From NCBI GenBank assembly GCA_007129985.1, contig SKUL01000280.1:1-5613 (forward strand): 5,613 nt of DNA, written 5' to 3'. Each line of letters starts with the position of its first letter. The stretch's first letter is position 1. The notes beneath the pieces were generated by a model. It ran no database searches and was not told the DNA's origin. It worked only from the letters and a program-made list of their open reading frames with translations. The translations under genes were made by a program, and so were the position numbers. The stretch is from Flavobacteriales bacterium. GTDB lineage: Bacteria; Bacteroidota; Bacteroidia; Flavobacteriales_D; SKUL01. Of the stretch, positions 5,539 to 5,613 are shown piece by piece.

Positions 5539-5613
5539 CTATAACCCAAATTGCTCCTTAGCCATGTCTGCTACCTGCCCGCCAATGGCCAGTGATGCCG
5601 TAGCTGCGGGTGA
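5539..5613 (-). CDS. C-terminal end of an unidentified minus-strand gene (partial)
   Basis: Read on the minus strand, an open frame enters from the right edge and ends with TAG at 5541-5539. Only 24 codons are visible. The peptide is Ala/Gly-rich at first, then helical and charged (VADMAKEQFGL before the stop), which looks like a protein C-terminus. It converges on the Usp gene, with stop codons 12 bases apart, a normal arrangement. I do not recognise the family. With so few codons, an accidental open frame is a real alternative. Confidence 0.45.
   Translation of the reverse strand, partial: SPAATASLAIGGQVADMAKEQFGL

Noticed and set aside
5535..5546. Small hairpin GGTT-CTAT-AACC between the converging genes as a shared terminator
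   Set aside because: The stem is only four base pairs with no T-run on either strand, too weak to call.

Overview
The window looks like a stretch of a Bacteroidota (Bacteroidetes) chromosome. The clearest sign is a TACCTTTGC block just before the first gene, which fits the TAnnTTTG -7 promoter motif known from this phylum. None of the four complete genes has a recognisable Shine-Dalgarno sequence, which also fits. Base composition is mixed and even across the genes, and I see no mobile-element gene, tRNA, rRNA or CRISPR array. I place it no finer than phylum.

Layout. (1) 33-2893: two closely spaced plus-strand genes, probably one transcript. The first is a phytanoyl-CoA dioxygenase (PhyH)-family Fe(II)/2-oxoglutarate oxygenase with an intact metal site. 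The second, after an 8-base gap, is an ABC-F ATPase of the Uup/YfmR type, a soluble translation factor rather than a transporter. (2) 2894-3295: about 400 bases without a convincing gene. It holds a weak hairpin after the ABC-F stop, a compact nested palindromic repeat (2974-3066), and a 12-base direct repeat, one copy of which lies in a palindrome, just before the next gene. (3) 3296-5526: a second two-gene unit, a CPA-type cation:proton antiporter followed after 11 bases by a tandem-domain universal stress protein (Usp). (4) 5539-5613: the last 24 codons of an unidentified minus-strand gene converging on the Usp gene.

How they work together. The antiporter/Usp pair is the most coherent unit: an inner-membrane ion exchanger that may be regulated by, or co-expressed with, a nucleotide-binding Usp partner. 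The dioxygenase and ABC-F protein have no obvious shared pathway. I do not see a clearly new system. The most useful leads are the nested repeat, the repeated operator-like site before the antiporter, the Ser-Asp variant of the antiporter's ion-binding motif, and the antiporter-Usp linkage.
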